From Tyto alba (lineage: Eukaryota; Chordata; Aves; Strigiformes; Tytonidae), in NCBI RefSeq assembly GCF_018691265.1, contig NW_024881282.1, positions 48,031,853-48,095,852 on the forward strand: a stretch of DNA of 64,000 bases. The letters are read 5' to 3'. Made by a program: the position numbers and the translations under genes. Under the pieces are notes generated by a model. It had not been told where the DNA came from. It ran no database searches and worked only from the letters and a program-made list of their open reading frames with translations. Positions 19,056 through 33,900 of this stretch are shown piece after piece. Within the stretch, counting starts at the first letter, position 1. The number at the start of each line of letters is the position of its first letter.

Positions 19056-21800
19056 GCTAAGATCTTTAAGTTGAGGGACCCATCAATTCTCTCCATGCCT
19101 GGTCCACAGAGAAATGACTGCCTGTCTGTATTAAAGTCTGTATAAACTCATTTATGCCTCCTCAGGGTAAGCAGGCTTGTAAAACCCTACTGTACTCTCA
19201 AGTAACAACTGCAATTTGGCTCTGAGCTCTGCAAGATCACCAAAGGACTGGGGGATGATTTGCCTAAGAGAGAGCCTGCATGTGTTGACAGGTGGAATAA
19301 AGGTCTTAGGAAATGAGAAAGTAGTGATGATATACCAAATAGTGTTACATGGAGGAGCCTTGGAGGGATGGTTTCTCTCCCTTGACTCCATGTGAGCAGA
19401 GCCAAGTCCATGTTTTCCCTTACTCCAAAGGTAAAGGATTAAAAAAGCCACTGGAAAATATATACGTACACACACACAGAGAAAAGAGTAATCATTCCTC
19501 CAGCTGAGTATGTCCTGTGTTTCCTCTATATTTCCCAGTCACTTCCCAGTCAATTATTTTGGGAGTGAGCCCTGATCAAGGTACCCATTGGGGTCAGGTC
19601 TCCCAAATGGGAAGTGAGCAGAGGAGATCCCTCTGTTTCTTTGAGTAGGTTTTAGGAGAAACAGCTTCTCCCTGTTTCTGCCTGAATCAGAAGAGGAAAT
19701 GAGGCATTTCCCAGAAGACAACCAGGAGAGAAGGGTGGGTTGAACAGCAGCTTCCCTGGCAATCAGGCAGTGCAGCGCTTTTCCAAAGATTTGCCTGAGC
19801 CTCTCGCAGTCGGTGTGAGCCGCTGCCGGAGGTGGTGATGCACGGGAGCATCCTGCACTGGCCCCCTGTGCTGCCACCTTCTGTGATCTCCTCTTGACAT
19901 CCATCAGGGATCAGAAATTAAGCTTATGAATGAGAAAGCTCTGTAATGCTAAAGCTGCAACCGTGTATTTTCAAAGTTGATGGAGAAGTCCCGAACTGGA
20001 AGGAATGGGGCTTGCGTTCCTGTGTTCCTCCAGCAAGAACTGATTATAGCAGAAAAAAATCCTTCAACCCAGGACATGATGGATGTGGCTAAGTAAAAGA
20101 AGAAGAAACTTTATCTTCTGAGTCAAAACTACACACGGGCACTGTGATAGTTACAAGATGGTAACACTACCCCACCCCTCAAGACAGTTTTGGTGTTACA
20201 AATTTGAGTAAAGTAGAAGTGTATCCTAAAAAGCAATCCGTTTCCCATCTGTATCCAAACTAAAGCTGCCAGTCTATCTGCCATCAAAGCAGTCAGTCAC
20301 TTGCATGGAGCTGCAAGTGCAAAACATCACTCAACCCAGGACAATCTGCCCAAGTCTCCCATGTTTCTTCCTGTGGTATTAAAGTCCTGAGAAGATATAC
20401 ATAACCCATCTTTATCAATTCAGTTGATATTTAGCTTCAAGCAGTGTATTGATTCATAGCAAGGAGCAAAGAGGGAGCAACAGACGAGGAAATAGCAAGT
20501 AGTGGAAATGGAAATAATATGCAGGAAAAGGAAGGTGGCCTATGAAGCAGGTGGGAGCAGCTGCCTCCCAGAGCCCACAAAGATCTTCCCTGGGTGGGGA
20601 ACCAAGATGTGCAGACTTGGGCACAAGGTCACTGTGGAAAAACGCCACCTTTCCCTGCTTCAGGTGCTCAGGACTTCTCACCTCCTCCTGCCCAGGAAGA
20701 AATAGGCTGTAGTAATAACTTAAAAACCAAACCTCCCAGTCCTCGAATATTAATTAGTTACTGTCAAAAGTGAAAGGCTGCGTTTAACCCCCAGCTTGAT
20801 AGATGACATTACCTTCAGTGTGCCAAGTTTAAGGGAGCAAGGTGTGCTCGGCAGGATTTCACTGGCAACTTGCAGTGATGACATGAGGTTTGAATGTCAG
20901 CACAAGCTGTCAATCTTCCCTTTGTATTCTGGAGAACACCGCCAGCGGGCGGCTATTTAATCGCTCGAGTCACCCCTGGTAAAACAAACTTGTCTGCCCT
21001 CCCTTTTTATCTGTCAAGGTCTTCCAAGCCAAAAGCAGGGCAGCAGCTCCCTGAAAGCTGGAGGTAAGGAGCAGCATGCTCCCAGGGACCCTGACATTGC
21101 TATGGCAAACACAGGGGGCAAATCAGTGATGCAGAATAGGACTTCTCAATGTTGCTCGTGCTGATCAGAATATTCAGAAATAACTGGAAAGCTTCCCATT
21201 TCAAAACAATATAGGGTTTAAGCCATTTTTCCCATGCGAGTATATTGACAGTACTTACCATATCATTAGCTGTTTTCCTTGTACAGTAAGTTCTACAGCT
21301 GTGAATTTTCATTGTTAGTGCTTATTATGTCAACATGGTTATATCACAAGATATGTATCCAAGGGAGGCAAGAATTGTAGGGAAATGTTTATTAGAACAA
21401 CAGAAACACTTAGGAAAAATGGACAGGCTCTCAGGCTCCATTTCTGAAGGTCTGGCAATATTTATTATGATTACTGTATTAAAGACAGAGAATGGTATGA
21501 ACTTAGGGAAAAACACCTGAAGTATTTTTGTCACCATCTTTAAAAAGCCATTTAGAGTCATCACCATTCAACTCAAGCTCTTTAAAATGCTGGTTTACAA
21601 ATTTTAATAGTTACAGGCAAGGAAGGTTACAGCTCACGATCTTTCAGTAAAACTGCATGCTGGCCACAGCTCATAGAATCAATTTTCAGGCTTCTCATAA
21701 TATTTTCCTGAAGTATTCAAAGAAAAACAACACACTTCATACAAAAATGATGTGAAGTAGAATTTAACGTCAAAATTACCTAACTGTAGTTGTTCCCTAG

Positions 21801-21942
21801 AAATAAAATAAAATACAAATACAATACAATAAAATAAAATAAAATAAAATAAAATAAAATAAAATAAAATAAAATAAAATAAAATAAAATAAAATAAAAT
21901 AAAATAAAATAAAATAAAATAAAATAAAATAAAAAATAAAAT
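21801..21942. repeat. (AAAAT)n microsatellite, about 140 bp
   Basis: A long pentanucleotide array. It is imperfect at the left edge (ACAAATACAATACAAT variants), essentially perfect at about 21828-21929, and has one expanded A run near 21930-21936. Read on the minus strand, five-base units give a periodic FILFY-type open frame (21679-21981), which is an artefact of the repeat. Length is probably polymorphic. Confidence 0.95.
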
Positions 21943-24900
21943 ACCAGAAGTATAGAAATATTTATGCTTCTGGCAGGACAAACTAGCACCACAATCCCAT
22001 CAGGTTTATTGGCACTTTTGTCATCATTCATGTTTTGTCCACACTTCAGAAAAAAATGAAAAAAAAATCCTCTAGATTCTAGATTTTGATTCTGTAGTTT
22101 TTGGCTTTAAACATTTCCGTAAAAATTCACTGGTTTTTTTTTTCAGTCATTTAAGTTATTATCATTCTGTGGCTATATCATTCTCTTATACTCACTTTCT
22201 TAATTTGACTATATATATTTAAAAACAACAGCAGATCAATTTCATATTAAAAGCATTAAAAACAACCACTTGAACTAAGAGCAATTTTCCCCAGCTCTGA
22301 TACTGTCTTGCTTTCTGTTACTGCTGCTATATTAAAGGGGTTTTTAGATTATTATTTTGCTTTTTTGTACAAGGTCTGTACATGAATTACCTCTTCCGTG
22401 GAACATCTCATCTTTTAGTTAAAAGACCAGTGTACTGAAGAAATCCTTGGTCATAAAACTGGAAGATAAAATCCAGAATAAGTGCTTGCCCCATGCAATA
22501 ATGATGGAGTTCTCAACAGAAATGTTACAGTTCAGAGTAAATTATTTAAATTTAATTTTAAAATTTTTTCAACATGCAAAAAAAATCAAAAATCCCACAG
22601 AGTGATTTCTATGAGTTGGATCTGCGTCTTAGCAAACCCCCAAATTTTTAGGCAAACACCAACATGAACAAAAAATTTAACTAGCCCTTCAAATATTTAA
22701 GCATGTTTAGTGTTCACAGGATGCCATAAGGTGACAAAAGAAAAAAAAAAAAAGAAAAAAAAAAGTGAGAGACACATGCTTCTGTTAGTGTCTCCTGCTT
22801 GTGAGCTTGCGCCTCACACTGTTTGGGCCAGGAGGAAGGGAGATCCCCTGGTAGCCACTGGCCCTGTCCCCAGGCTGTGGGACTGGCATGGCACAGCGAT
22901 CTGTGCAGGGGGGAACATGGCCAGGGCTGAAAAAAGCCTCGCTCTATCTTTTTTAGGAAGAAAGGGAGGATGCTGTAATACTTTTAGGAGTGGGTGTCAG
23001 CTGGAAGTATATCTTGTGAAGTTGCTCTTGACGAATGTATAGCATCCCTGGAGGAAAAACTGGAGTTTGCAAAGTCCAGACATCTTCTATTCTCATATAA
23101 CTAAAGCTGCTTTGATCTAAATTTGACAAGTGATGTGTATATTACACTACTGCAACCACTTTAGTCTTTTTAGCTCAAAAAACAAATAGCCCAGGGACCA
23201 AAATCTGCTCAGACATCCTCCTAGAGGAACTCCCACTGCTTTCAAATCACTAAGTATGAAAGGTAGGTATGGCAGAGAAGCATGTAAGAAGGTTTGTGAG
23301 TGAAAGCTGCTGCATATTGTGACACCAAAGTTTGTCCTCTGTATATAACATTATCTTCTTTAAATATTTCCTAAACAAATATTTACTGTATGTAAATCAA
23401 AGATAGTAATTATAGATTCAATAATTTAAATTTTTAAATCCTTAAATTCATATTTGTTTGCTACATTGTATCAGAGAATATAATATCCCCTGACAGAAGC
23501 TCTCATACTTCCATTCACATCATTTTTACTTTACAGCTTCCATTAATTTCCATCTAACTTCTAGCTTTGATTTACTTCCTGGAAGACTTTTTAAATCAGC
23601 AATTTAATTTTTAGATTAGATCTAATCCTGATATTCAACAAACGTAAAAAATAGTTTGATTACGAAAACTACTTTATTGAATGTTATTAAAATAAATTTT
23701 CAGGCATTAAGTTTTTAAATAAAAATACTCTATTTTATTGGGAAGCGTTACAGAAAAATATGTTGTAAAGGGTTCATGACAATTATTTACAGAATGAAGA
23801 AACCTGTGAAAAAGTCTTTTCTACTGGTTCCACTGAGACATGGCTAAAGGAAACTCATTTGTGTTGCATATGCCAAAAATACAAACTAAAACAAATGAAG
23901 AACCACAGACCTGGTGGCTTGGGGAAGCGTGCCCTGGGGATTGTGAGGCAGGGACAGACTCATGCTGTCCATGAGGAAGCGGACACTGCTCCGGGATTAC
24001 CTTTACCACTTCCCTGAGATGGCCTTACAAGAAGACGGTACCAAGGAAATATATGATCATGCTTAGCAAATCCATTTTTGCTGGTGAAGTTGTCTCTGAC
24101 ACTAGGCCATTGTTAACGTGGAATAAATCTAAGCCATTTCCAATGAAGTATCTGTTTAGACAGGTAATATCCAGCTTACTTTGTCGACAGTCCAACAGAC
24201 TGGTAGAAAACGGTGTCAAAATGCTAACACAGGCATGAAAAAAGGACGAGGAGTCAAGCTCTCGCACATATCTGGTCCTGCCACCCCATGGAGCTGTGCC
24301 AGTGAAGCCAGGATCACCACCTCCTGACATATTGTTCACCGGGAAGCCAGGACCAAGGTACATGGCGATGCCAATAACCAGGCCTCAGGTCAACGCAACA
24401 GTGCATGGCAGCAAAGGTGCTGCGGTCTCGGGCAAGGACACCAAGCCACACAGCTCCCAAGGCTCCTCAGAGACCACCCAAACACTGACAGTGTGTTTTA
24501 TAGATGCATTGGACAGTCTGTATTTGTCCTCTTTGGGTTTTTTGGTTGCCTTGGTCTGGAGAGGATGCAGGCAAGTGCATTGCAGACACCTTGTCAAAGC
24601 ACTCACCACTAGACTGAAGCAAGCTGTTAAATCTCAGATATCAGGTGTAGCAGACTTCTGTCAGCTCCTTCTGCTCTGAGAGATATCCACAAAACATATC
24701 TGGGTACTTGAACAAAATTCACGCTGTAATGTTAAACCCTTTCCAGCGCCTTGCTCAAGAAACATTGCTGATGGGAAGAAGGAAATCCTGCTCTCATCCT
24801 AGCTTTACCTTGGAAAGTTGTCAAGGCAAAGGTTTCCACGTACCTCTGTCTAATCAGCCTGCTAAAAATTCTTATACTCACGAGCTACAACGGATTGAAA

Positions 24901-27900
24901 CAGACAAAGGTAGAGCTCATAGCTTGTCCAGACAGAAGCCATCATTCATCATGGCCCTGGAAACCAAAATCGTCAAGGAGTTCTGCTAAAGCTGTTCATG
25001 CACAAACCCAGCAGCAGCACGGGGTGCGATGGACTTCTTTCCTCTTGTTTCATCTCCATCCTGGAGTCTGGGCACCTCGTGATGACCACGCTGTTACCAT
25101 TGCTTGAACTGGTCTTCCTTTCTCCAAAGCAATTTACCTTTCTCCAGTAAATATGTGAAATAAGAACAGTTGTCTATACTGTCCTGCTGGGAAATTAAGA
25201 GAGAGTTAGCGCTAAAAATAATGGGGTTCCTATCACACTACTTACTCATGAGAAGTACTACCACGTCTAGGGTTAAAATGTTATTTGTTCTACTTCAGTT
25301 TTCTTTAGAAAAGCCGAATCATTGCCTTACTTACTTCCCTCTCTCTCTCTTTTTATGGTAAGGATGATTTCCCAGAAAGAGATTTTTAAAATTTACAGCC
25401 AAACATACCCCAGACTGGAACAAGGGAAAGAAAGAAGCTACAGCCTTGTGAATATGAGAAGCCACACTTTTTGTGAATTTAATTTGTGTTCAGTAAGCAA
25501 GAAAGAAAAACAGTGTTTAGTTTAATATTTCAGGAAATCATAAGTAAATGTCCTGAGAAATGTAGTGTGCTGAGGCCAGGGCACACTCCAACACAGCTTC
25601 CCACATGGAGAGCTGTTTGCCAAGCCTGGCTGATGCACAGGTTTTGTACAAAATAATTATTTAATTTGGGAGCATGACTTTTTACCAAATTATTTTTACT
25701 ATTCTAACACATAACATGGATGTTTTTACATCAGAATAATTGTTCTTTTGTCCTCTAATTATGAGCATATTTAGTATAAAAAAAGAACCAGTAGGAATTG
25801 GAAATAATTTAGGTCATCTACTCCATTCCTTTGCCTGTGATGAATTATTTCTTACATTGTGTTCATTAAAGTTTTTTTCCAACATATGAAAAACACTGAA
25901 AAGTCATGTTATGTGACCGAGGGGAAATAGTATAGAACCAGTAAATAGGATTACAGGAACATCTGCTGGAAACTTTTTTTCTTATGAAGTATGACATTTA
26001 TACCTTGGCAATGGGTAATATTCACATTAACTGCAGATTATATGTACAATTGAATTCTTATTCCTTTTGACAACACTACCCAGCCTGTTTCCATGGCAGT
26101 TCAAGAGACTTCATCCCACTCTGTTGGAGGAAAAATCCTGGAATAATTGTGCTGTTGATATCTTACTCATTTCAGGGTTCAAGCAGGATACACAGTACCT
26201 GGGTGTTGGCTGGCTTCCTTTAAAATATATCCACATATATTGTTTGTGTCTTTGAGACAGGTCTTTTTCTGTAATAAAGCGAAGAAAGTCATTGAACAGA
26301 TATAATAAAGGCCAAAAGAAATGAAGGCAGGGAGGCCACATCACTTACATATGGTAAAAACAGGGAACTTCTCTGCTTTCAAGACAATTCTTAGTTGGGA
26401 GATTTCTTTCTTTATATACACAAATTATTTTTCCTTGTATTTTAATAAGCTAAAAAGGGGTTGTGATGACAGTGCTGTAGAAGGGGCAAGAATAGGTAAA
26501 TATAAATTACTCTGGGGGATTAACAGGACTAATGAGAGTGACCCTGAATGCATACAAAACAGTGGTTTAACCAAATGTTGGGCTACTCTGGAACAGAGGG
26601 AGCCCTAGAAAATGCAAACACTGCCTCTGAATTTCAGATGATCTTTCCATTCCTTCACTGTATGTGCGTGTGGGCTCCCTGCTATGGGGTCACTGTGGGG
26701 CAAGTGCACAGCCCATCTGGGGTGAATCCAGTTAATCAGTGACTATATAAATCAGCATGCTGCCTCTTTTTCAATTTTTGTTTCAACTGAGGATGCAGAG
26801 AAGGTGACGAGTGCTGATGGAAACCTGAAAGCCTTTCTGGGACAGTGGGTATGAGCAGGAGTGATGGAAGCTGGGGCTGGGGCACCTGGCCAGAGACAGC
26901 ATTGAAGCTCGGGAGGAAGCTGCTTTAACAGGCAGAGAGTTAAATATATAACAAAAGCAAGACTTTATTCATTCTGGCTTGCCCAATTCCAGACTCCTTA
27001 CACTCCACAGCAGATTCCCTCCTTCTCCCTCCAAGTCCAGGAGAGGGAACTCAGAGAGAGCTCCCTGTATAATATCCAAAGAGTAGCAGAAATCTAGATC
27101 TCATATTAAGATCGTTGGCTTTATTTCCCAAGTTCCTTCAGCTCCAGTTACTGTAAATTAAAGCTTTAGCCTACCCTGAGCTGACAGACCAACAGGCTAG
27201 GGCTCCTCTGTACCTTATTTTATCTTTTATCCTTTGTGCCTAGATCGATAAGGGTTAATACAGGGCTGTGGCTCTCCCAGTGCAGGCAGCTCAGGTAGTC
27301 GTTGCACCCATTTAATGGAATCTCTGGCACCAGCCTGTTGGGTATATAGAATTACACCAGTCAAAATGTTTTCCTAGACATCCAATGAATAATGAAAAGA
27401 GTTTAAGAGGTACTTCCACTGATCACCCTCTCCCTTGGCATATGGGGTTATCTTTCTGAAGGGCTAAATCTATGCAAGTTTTAAGTGATTTCCTTAAAAT
27501 GTACATCCTTTTGTGAGAAAAGGAGATGGATACAGGGAGACAACAGGTTCTTCGACATTGTTTTTCTTCCTAAATGTGCTGTCTGTATTGTGCCTACCGG
27601 ACCCAGCTTCATTCCATCATTTGTCTCACATGGGCTCCCTTTGAAGAAAGACCCCTAAGAAGGGGGCTGGGATGGTGGCAGCTATCTCCTTGTTTTAGAC
27701 AACAACGTTCCTGATAATGAGCAGTGGTTGCATTTGGCCATTTGGGCCACAGCCAAGGCTGAAGAGAGTCCAATGACTTAGCATATCCTTTTAGTTCACT
27801 CCATGCATGGAATTTGTTTAAAAGCTTATTACAAATGATAAATGTTTGCTAATTTCACAAAACTTTGCAGAAAACTGATGGCAGACACATACCAGGGTAT

Positions 27901-30900
27901 GTGGCTGGGCAGTTGAGATTTCAGGCTGGCAGTGTTTCGTTTCCTTCAATCCACAGTCCCTGTTGGGAAAGTATCTTGTCATGTCAGCAGTGAATATCTA
28001 ATGGAATCTTCATATTGTGCCAGTAACCCATTAGTGAAGCCTCACAGTTATAATACTGCTGCTCTCTTGCTGGCTTTGCCTCTTACCCTTACAGGCATGG
28101 TACAGTGTCAAGACTTGCATTGGTTTTCCCTTTGCAATGCCCAGAAATAGTAGCTACATAAAAATATATTTCTAAAATGAGGCCTAGATAGAAATTAGAG
28201 TGTCTGGGAATAAGAAGGACTAGGTTGTCTGAGTAGTCTGTTTAGATCACAACTTTTGCCCGTCTGTTTTTTGCCTTAATGATGACCTGTGTTCTAAGTA
28301 ATATCTCAACACATCCATAATCCCAATTTAAAAAAAATGTAAAATTAAAAGGAAGGAAGGAAAGGTGATGCCTTTTGGGTAAACTACCCAAAGCTCAAAA
28401 ACAGTATACATGCTCAGTGGTAGTAAAGAGACTTGAACTTGACTAGTAAATTAAAGTATGAACTACCCAGATAAACTCTTTTGAAATCCTTGAAAAAATG
28501 AGGTTAATAACAAACCAAAATGCATCATGACTAAGAGTTGAGGGGTTTTGGTTGAGGAGTGGAGAGACAATCATAGAAAAAATTGTAGGTCAAAGGTTGT
28601 TATTATTCAGTCTTCTAAATAACTTTTTAAATATCATTCTTTTGTTCAGCATTCAAAGTTAATGAGCAGGAGACATTTCTATTTCATGATAACAGTTGTT
28701 TAACGGGTCATTCTGTTTAACTGTTGGCTCATTCTTCCTATCAGGTGGTGGCAAGAGTAGCCCTTCACAGCAAAATAAAATCTGCATGCACTCTTGTTCA
28801 GCAAACACTATCGGCATCAATTGCAAATGTTTAATATGTATTTGCAAATACAGCCCTTTCCTTTTGTTCTGTTTCAGAACACTTTCATGTCAAAGATCTA
28901 ATTTCATGGATCACTGCTAATGAAGCTTTCAAATATGTGCCATAAGTATAGGTACATTTTGTTCAACAGAAGACAGTTTTTATTTGCTATTCCCATACCC
29001 TCACACAGGAAAATGAGCCTGCTCCAGTCATACGAGTTCTTCCTCTCACTGCACAGAAGAGAAATCAAGCAAAAAAAAGCAAACTTGCACCATGGGAAAA
29101 TCAAGCATCAAAAGTTATGTCAATAACAATCAGAAGAGGAGGACAGGATCTAAAGATGTTGGTAACTGCTATTTTATAATTCCTGTGAGTACAGTTAATA
29201 AGAATTTAACAATTTTTTGTGTGCATATATGTACATATGTGTAGTAATTTAACACGTTTGAGTAAGGACACTACCAATGCATTTGCAAACCAGGTACGGT
29301 AAGGACAAAGAAACCCCATATATTTGGCTTTTATACTGTAATCAAAAACTTCAGAATATAATAAAAATTTTAATTATATTAGCCCATGTTGTCATTTATG
29401 CTGCACATTTCTGTTTCTGTTTCACACATTGGGGAACAAACTGAGAGTTTGAGTGAGATGATCAAATACTGGATGGAAACACAGAGCTCCTGACTCCACT
29501 TGGAAATACTTGAAAATTTGTTCATTTTTCTTTCTATTCTTTAGGCAACTAATCATTGACATCTCATCAGCTCACCCTCCCCCCCACCCCACCACATCCC
29601 TAAGTAAATGACAGTAACAAAAAGACTAATTTCTGCTGCTATTACTTTATTACTTCAGATATTAAAGCCACTGCTGTCCTTGGGAACAGGAAGCCAGGAG
29701 AGGACAAGGAACAAAACAGATACTTGCAGCCAAAGTGTAATGGGTTTAAACAAAAGGCCTTTTCACATGGAGCTTAATTAGTATAAAAAGTTTGAGGAGG
29801 AGAAAAATAAATTCATGAAAGAGTGGTCCACTGGTAGCTACTAAACATGAACATCTGGTTATAGCCTGTAGTTCAGGGATTCTCCTATTGCTTTGGAGGT
29901 ATACAGAGATATTTTCTCATCCTTTATTTTTGTACCTCCCCAACTTCACGCACCAAAACAAACACACACTCCTTTGTTCTTATATTCCCATGCCCTAATA
30001 GTGTGCCTGGGAGAGAGAAAGCGGGACCAGACAAGCCTTCACACTGACATAATTTGGATGTTCTGTGTTATGTTACTTGGTGATGTTATAGCAGGGCAGG
30101 CCACTCCGCTCCTTGGGCTCATTTCAGCCAGCCCTGAAAACCGGGTATCTGATGCAAAGCCCAGTGCATTTGGTGGAATCTGTTTTCAGATCTTCAGAGC
30201 AGACTCTTAAAGGCAAACACGGTTAATACTCTATCAGGGAACATCTGATTATTACATAGGGCTGGTCAGGAACAGTAATCAAATTACCTAAAGGAAAATA
30301 TTTAGGATACATTATTTAAACTACATAAGATATCTGTGTGGTCATTCTCAGGCAGAATGAATATTTCCTCATTTTGAATCAATTTTATTAAACTTAATTT
30401 ACACCTTTTGTTACTTTGGATGAATATTGCTCTGTAGCATGTCTTAGGGAAACAGGCTCTAAAGGTGTGAGCTACTGACATTATTTTTACCATCATTTCT
30501 AGTATTAGAAAACATTGCAATAACAGAGTTTTCTGTGGAATAAGATATAAACCCTAGGTTCTCCTCTGGCTGCAATTATGTGGTAAATATAATTGTGACC
30601 TGAACATGAAAGTACAGAAGTCAGCAGTAGGTAGGAATGGCTTCTTTAACATTAAATTTGCAATCTTTCCCTTACTACATGGAAACAAAGTTTGCCAGTG
30701 AGGTCCCTCCTTCCATGATGTTTGTTCTGCCCCATTCTCACAGGCTTTTGGATCTGATGCCCACTGGCTCATTTCCACCAAAACCTCTGCGTAGGCTCAT
30801 TTGAGTCATTTAAGTCTTGGAGAATGACTTTGCTCTCGACAACTGCTTCATCTCACAGGCCTTAAAATCAACCAGTGCCTCTGCTTTTGAGTAATTTTCT

Positions 30901-33900
30901 AGGCAGAGACTTTGGAGTCTGCTAGCAAGAAAAGGAGGATTTTGAGAGGCAAGGGGAGTCTGATACTCTGACCACCTATTCTCCTCCCTCTCCAAATATT
31001 GTTTCAATCACTGAACTATTGTGTTAAAGATGGAGTATTCCCTCTCCACTGCTCACTTCGTCAGGGTCCTCACCACCTCCAAACCAGTCACAGCACCTTA
31101 AAAATATCCCTCACCCCATCAGTTCAGCAATGATTTTTCAGGAGTAAGAAACTGTAGTTCTTTCTTACTGCTACTGTGTTCTGTGTCTGGAGTCACTGAA
31201 AGGGTAAAGAGTGAATAGCCTCTGGATTTCAAGTTTCAAGGAATTCTTGCTCATTGTCCTCTGAAATTAGTGAAGTACCAAGAGAGTAGTTACTGTGATT
31301 ACTCAGTGTTGGTATTTATGAAAAATGTGCTTCCCATAAATATTGAATTGTGTCATTATCACTGTATATGCTGGGTTTTCATAAATATTGGCATTCAGTA
31401 ATTAGATAGCTGGCTGTAAACTTGAGGAGACAGTCATTAAAATGGCCATTAAGAGAGCTCAGAGCAGAGAAAAGGCTGCTTCTTATTCATTTAGGACACC
31501 GGAGATCAGAAAATAAAAAAGGGAAATGTTCATTTGAATAAGGCAAACGTTCTACATTTGATGTAATCTCAGTTGTATCTCTGCTCTCCTCATATGCCTT
31601 CAGCCAAACGGATTATTTTGGGTCTTCATTTCCAGATACATCTACACAGAAGCAGGGCTGTGTTTCTGCATGCTTATTTCAGAGTGCTCCAGCAAGGATA
31701 CATGTAAAAGTACTTGCAAGGTGTTTGTATGTTTTTAAAAACCTGTTCTTGAAGATATCAGGTAGTATTAGAAGGCTGAAATGACTTGTCTATAACATGT
31801 TTTCACAGGCTAAATACCAGTTTTTAACTGAACACTGCATTCTATTTCAGGAAAAATATTCATACTTGACTGGGAATAGACACTGGACAATTTTCTAGCT
31901 TGGGCTTTCTGTTAGACAGATTGAAACATGGTGTTGTCAGGAAATTGTCCTCTTGCATGTCATATAAAAATGCTCTTTCACTGCCTGAAGAATTTTTGTC
32001 ACCCTAATAACTCACTGTTCACTCAATTATTGGTTTTTTATTTAGGGAAATTGTATAATGCAAGGTCAGAATTTATCCTTTGAGTGGTCAAAATGAGTGC
32101 TGTTATTTGCATAGTCACAACTATTTGGGGGAAGACAAAGACTTTTCAGATATGGGGCAGAGCAGACTGAACAGTTGTGCTTCCCAGTGTGTTGTCAGGA
32201 GACCCTGCTGCTCTGCCAACCATTAAGATGTGAAACAACTGGAGACATCCTGCCCTTCAAACATCAAAATCCAAATATTCCAACACATATTTGTGAGCAA
32301 AATGAGTAATGGGTGGAAGTGAAAATGATAATGATAATATATCCGTCTGATTTTGTACTGGTTATGGCAGGGGTTGCCATGCTGCAGAAGACAAGTCCAC
32401 AGGTTTTCCTCTCTCCAGGAATTCCAGATGGTACTGAAACTTTTCTTCATAAAAAGTTGCAGTTGTCATTAATTAGTACTTACTGAGAGAGGCCTTCATA
32501 ATGACTATAAAGACACAAGGAGCTTTGAAATTCATGGATTTAAGCCCCACAACAGGCACGTAGAAAACCCGCCAAGGCTCTGTCACCCAACAAGTGGGTT
32601 CTCTCTGTTATTGCCATTAACCACAATCCTCCACCTGTGTATTTGATGAGAGCCAATGCTAGTAAGCATTACAAGTGGATTATTGTTTTACACTCTGCAT
32701 GAAAGATGTGTCTAATAAGAAGAAATAAGATTAATCTGGCTAAAATCAGTTTAAGGGGATGATTGCAAATTGAAATGATTTGAAATGCTAAGTCTGAAAA
32801 TTTATGGGATGCAGATATGCTGTCAGTGAGGTGCTGAAATTTGGGGAGCTGCTGATACATATCTCTTGAGTTTTCACTATTTTAGATACAGTAATTTCAC
32901 TTACAGATTTTGTTTGTGGTGTACTGTACCATAACTGGATGTCTACACAGACTTGTGCATGTGTATGTGTATACCCTGCAGGGAGAAGAAAAACTGTTGG
33001 AGTTTTCTAATTCACAATAGAGTTACATATATTCATAGATGATCCTGTTTGGAAAGAAATATAATCTGCTGACATTTGATTTTATGACTGAGCATGTATA
33101 CCCATGCAGCAACAGAATCACATAACAGAAAGCTGGCCAATTTGTTCTTGGCACAGCGTCTGGTAATTCACCTCTTGATCCTGCCCTTTTCGCAGCCATT
33201 TCTCAAGGAACGATTACAGCTAGGAAACCTGAAAGCTGGGAAGCATCTCATCTCCATGTACAAATGATAGTTTTCCTCCCATTCAGGAAGGTTTCAGAGC
33301 TACACATGGGTAGCTGTGTGACAGAAATGCTGCAGCTGGACTTGGAGGAACGGTCTGGCTCGTACCCCCACCATGGGGCTGGGTGAGCTCAAGGTCTTGC
33401 ATAAATCACCACTGTGGGGATTTCAGCTTGGAGCTTCAGGTCTGCAGCTGTAAAAGAAAACTAGTATCATCTCCTTCGTGCCCCTTTTCTGTCTCTTTCT
33501 TCCAAAGCTCTCCAGGGCCAAGGCTTTCACCTTGGTATATGTGGAAGGTGACTATTTGCCTTTAGTCGCTTTTCATCCTGTGGCCAAATCAGCAACCTCT
33601 GATGGGGAAACAGGAGCTACACTGGGGTCTGAGAGCCAGGAAAGTGGAGGAGAAAGCCCTCAGGCTGACCCCCCCATGGGAGTGTTTGCCCTTGCTACTT
33701 GGGGCTAGTGGAGGGAGTCCCTGTGGGTACCTCAAAATCTTCAGGATTTCCTCAAGCCACCCCCATGAGTGACATCTTCCCCTCCTTTCCTGAAGGGAAA
33801 CTGGTGTGGGATGTGCTGCAGGTTGCAGCAATCTCCCCCACCAGCTCCCGTCTGGCGAGGATTTAGCACTAGATCCATTTCTCAGGGTGCTCTGAGGGAT

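Noticed and set aside
21679..22031. Minus-strand open frames with a repeated FILFY pattern
   Set aside because: They are generated by the (AAAAT)n microsatellite.
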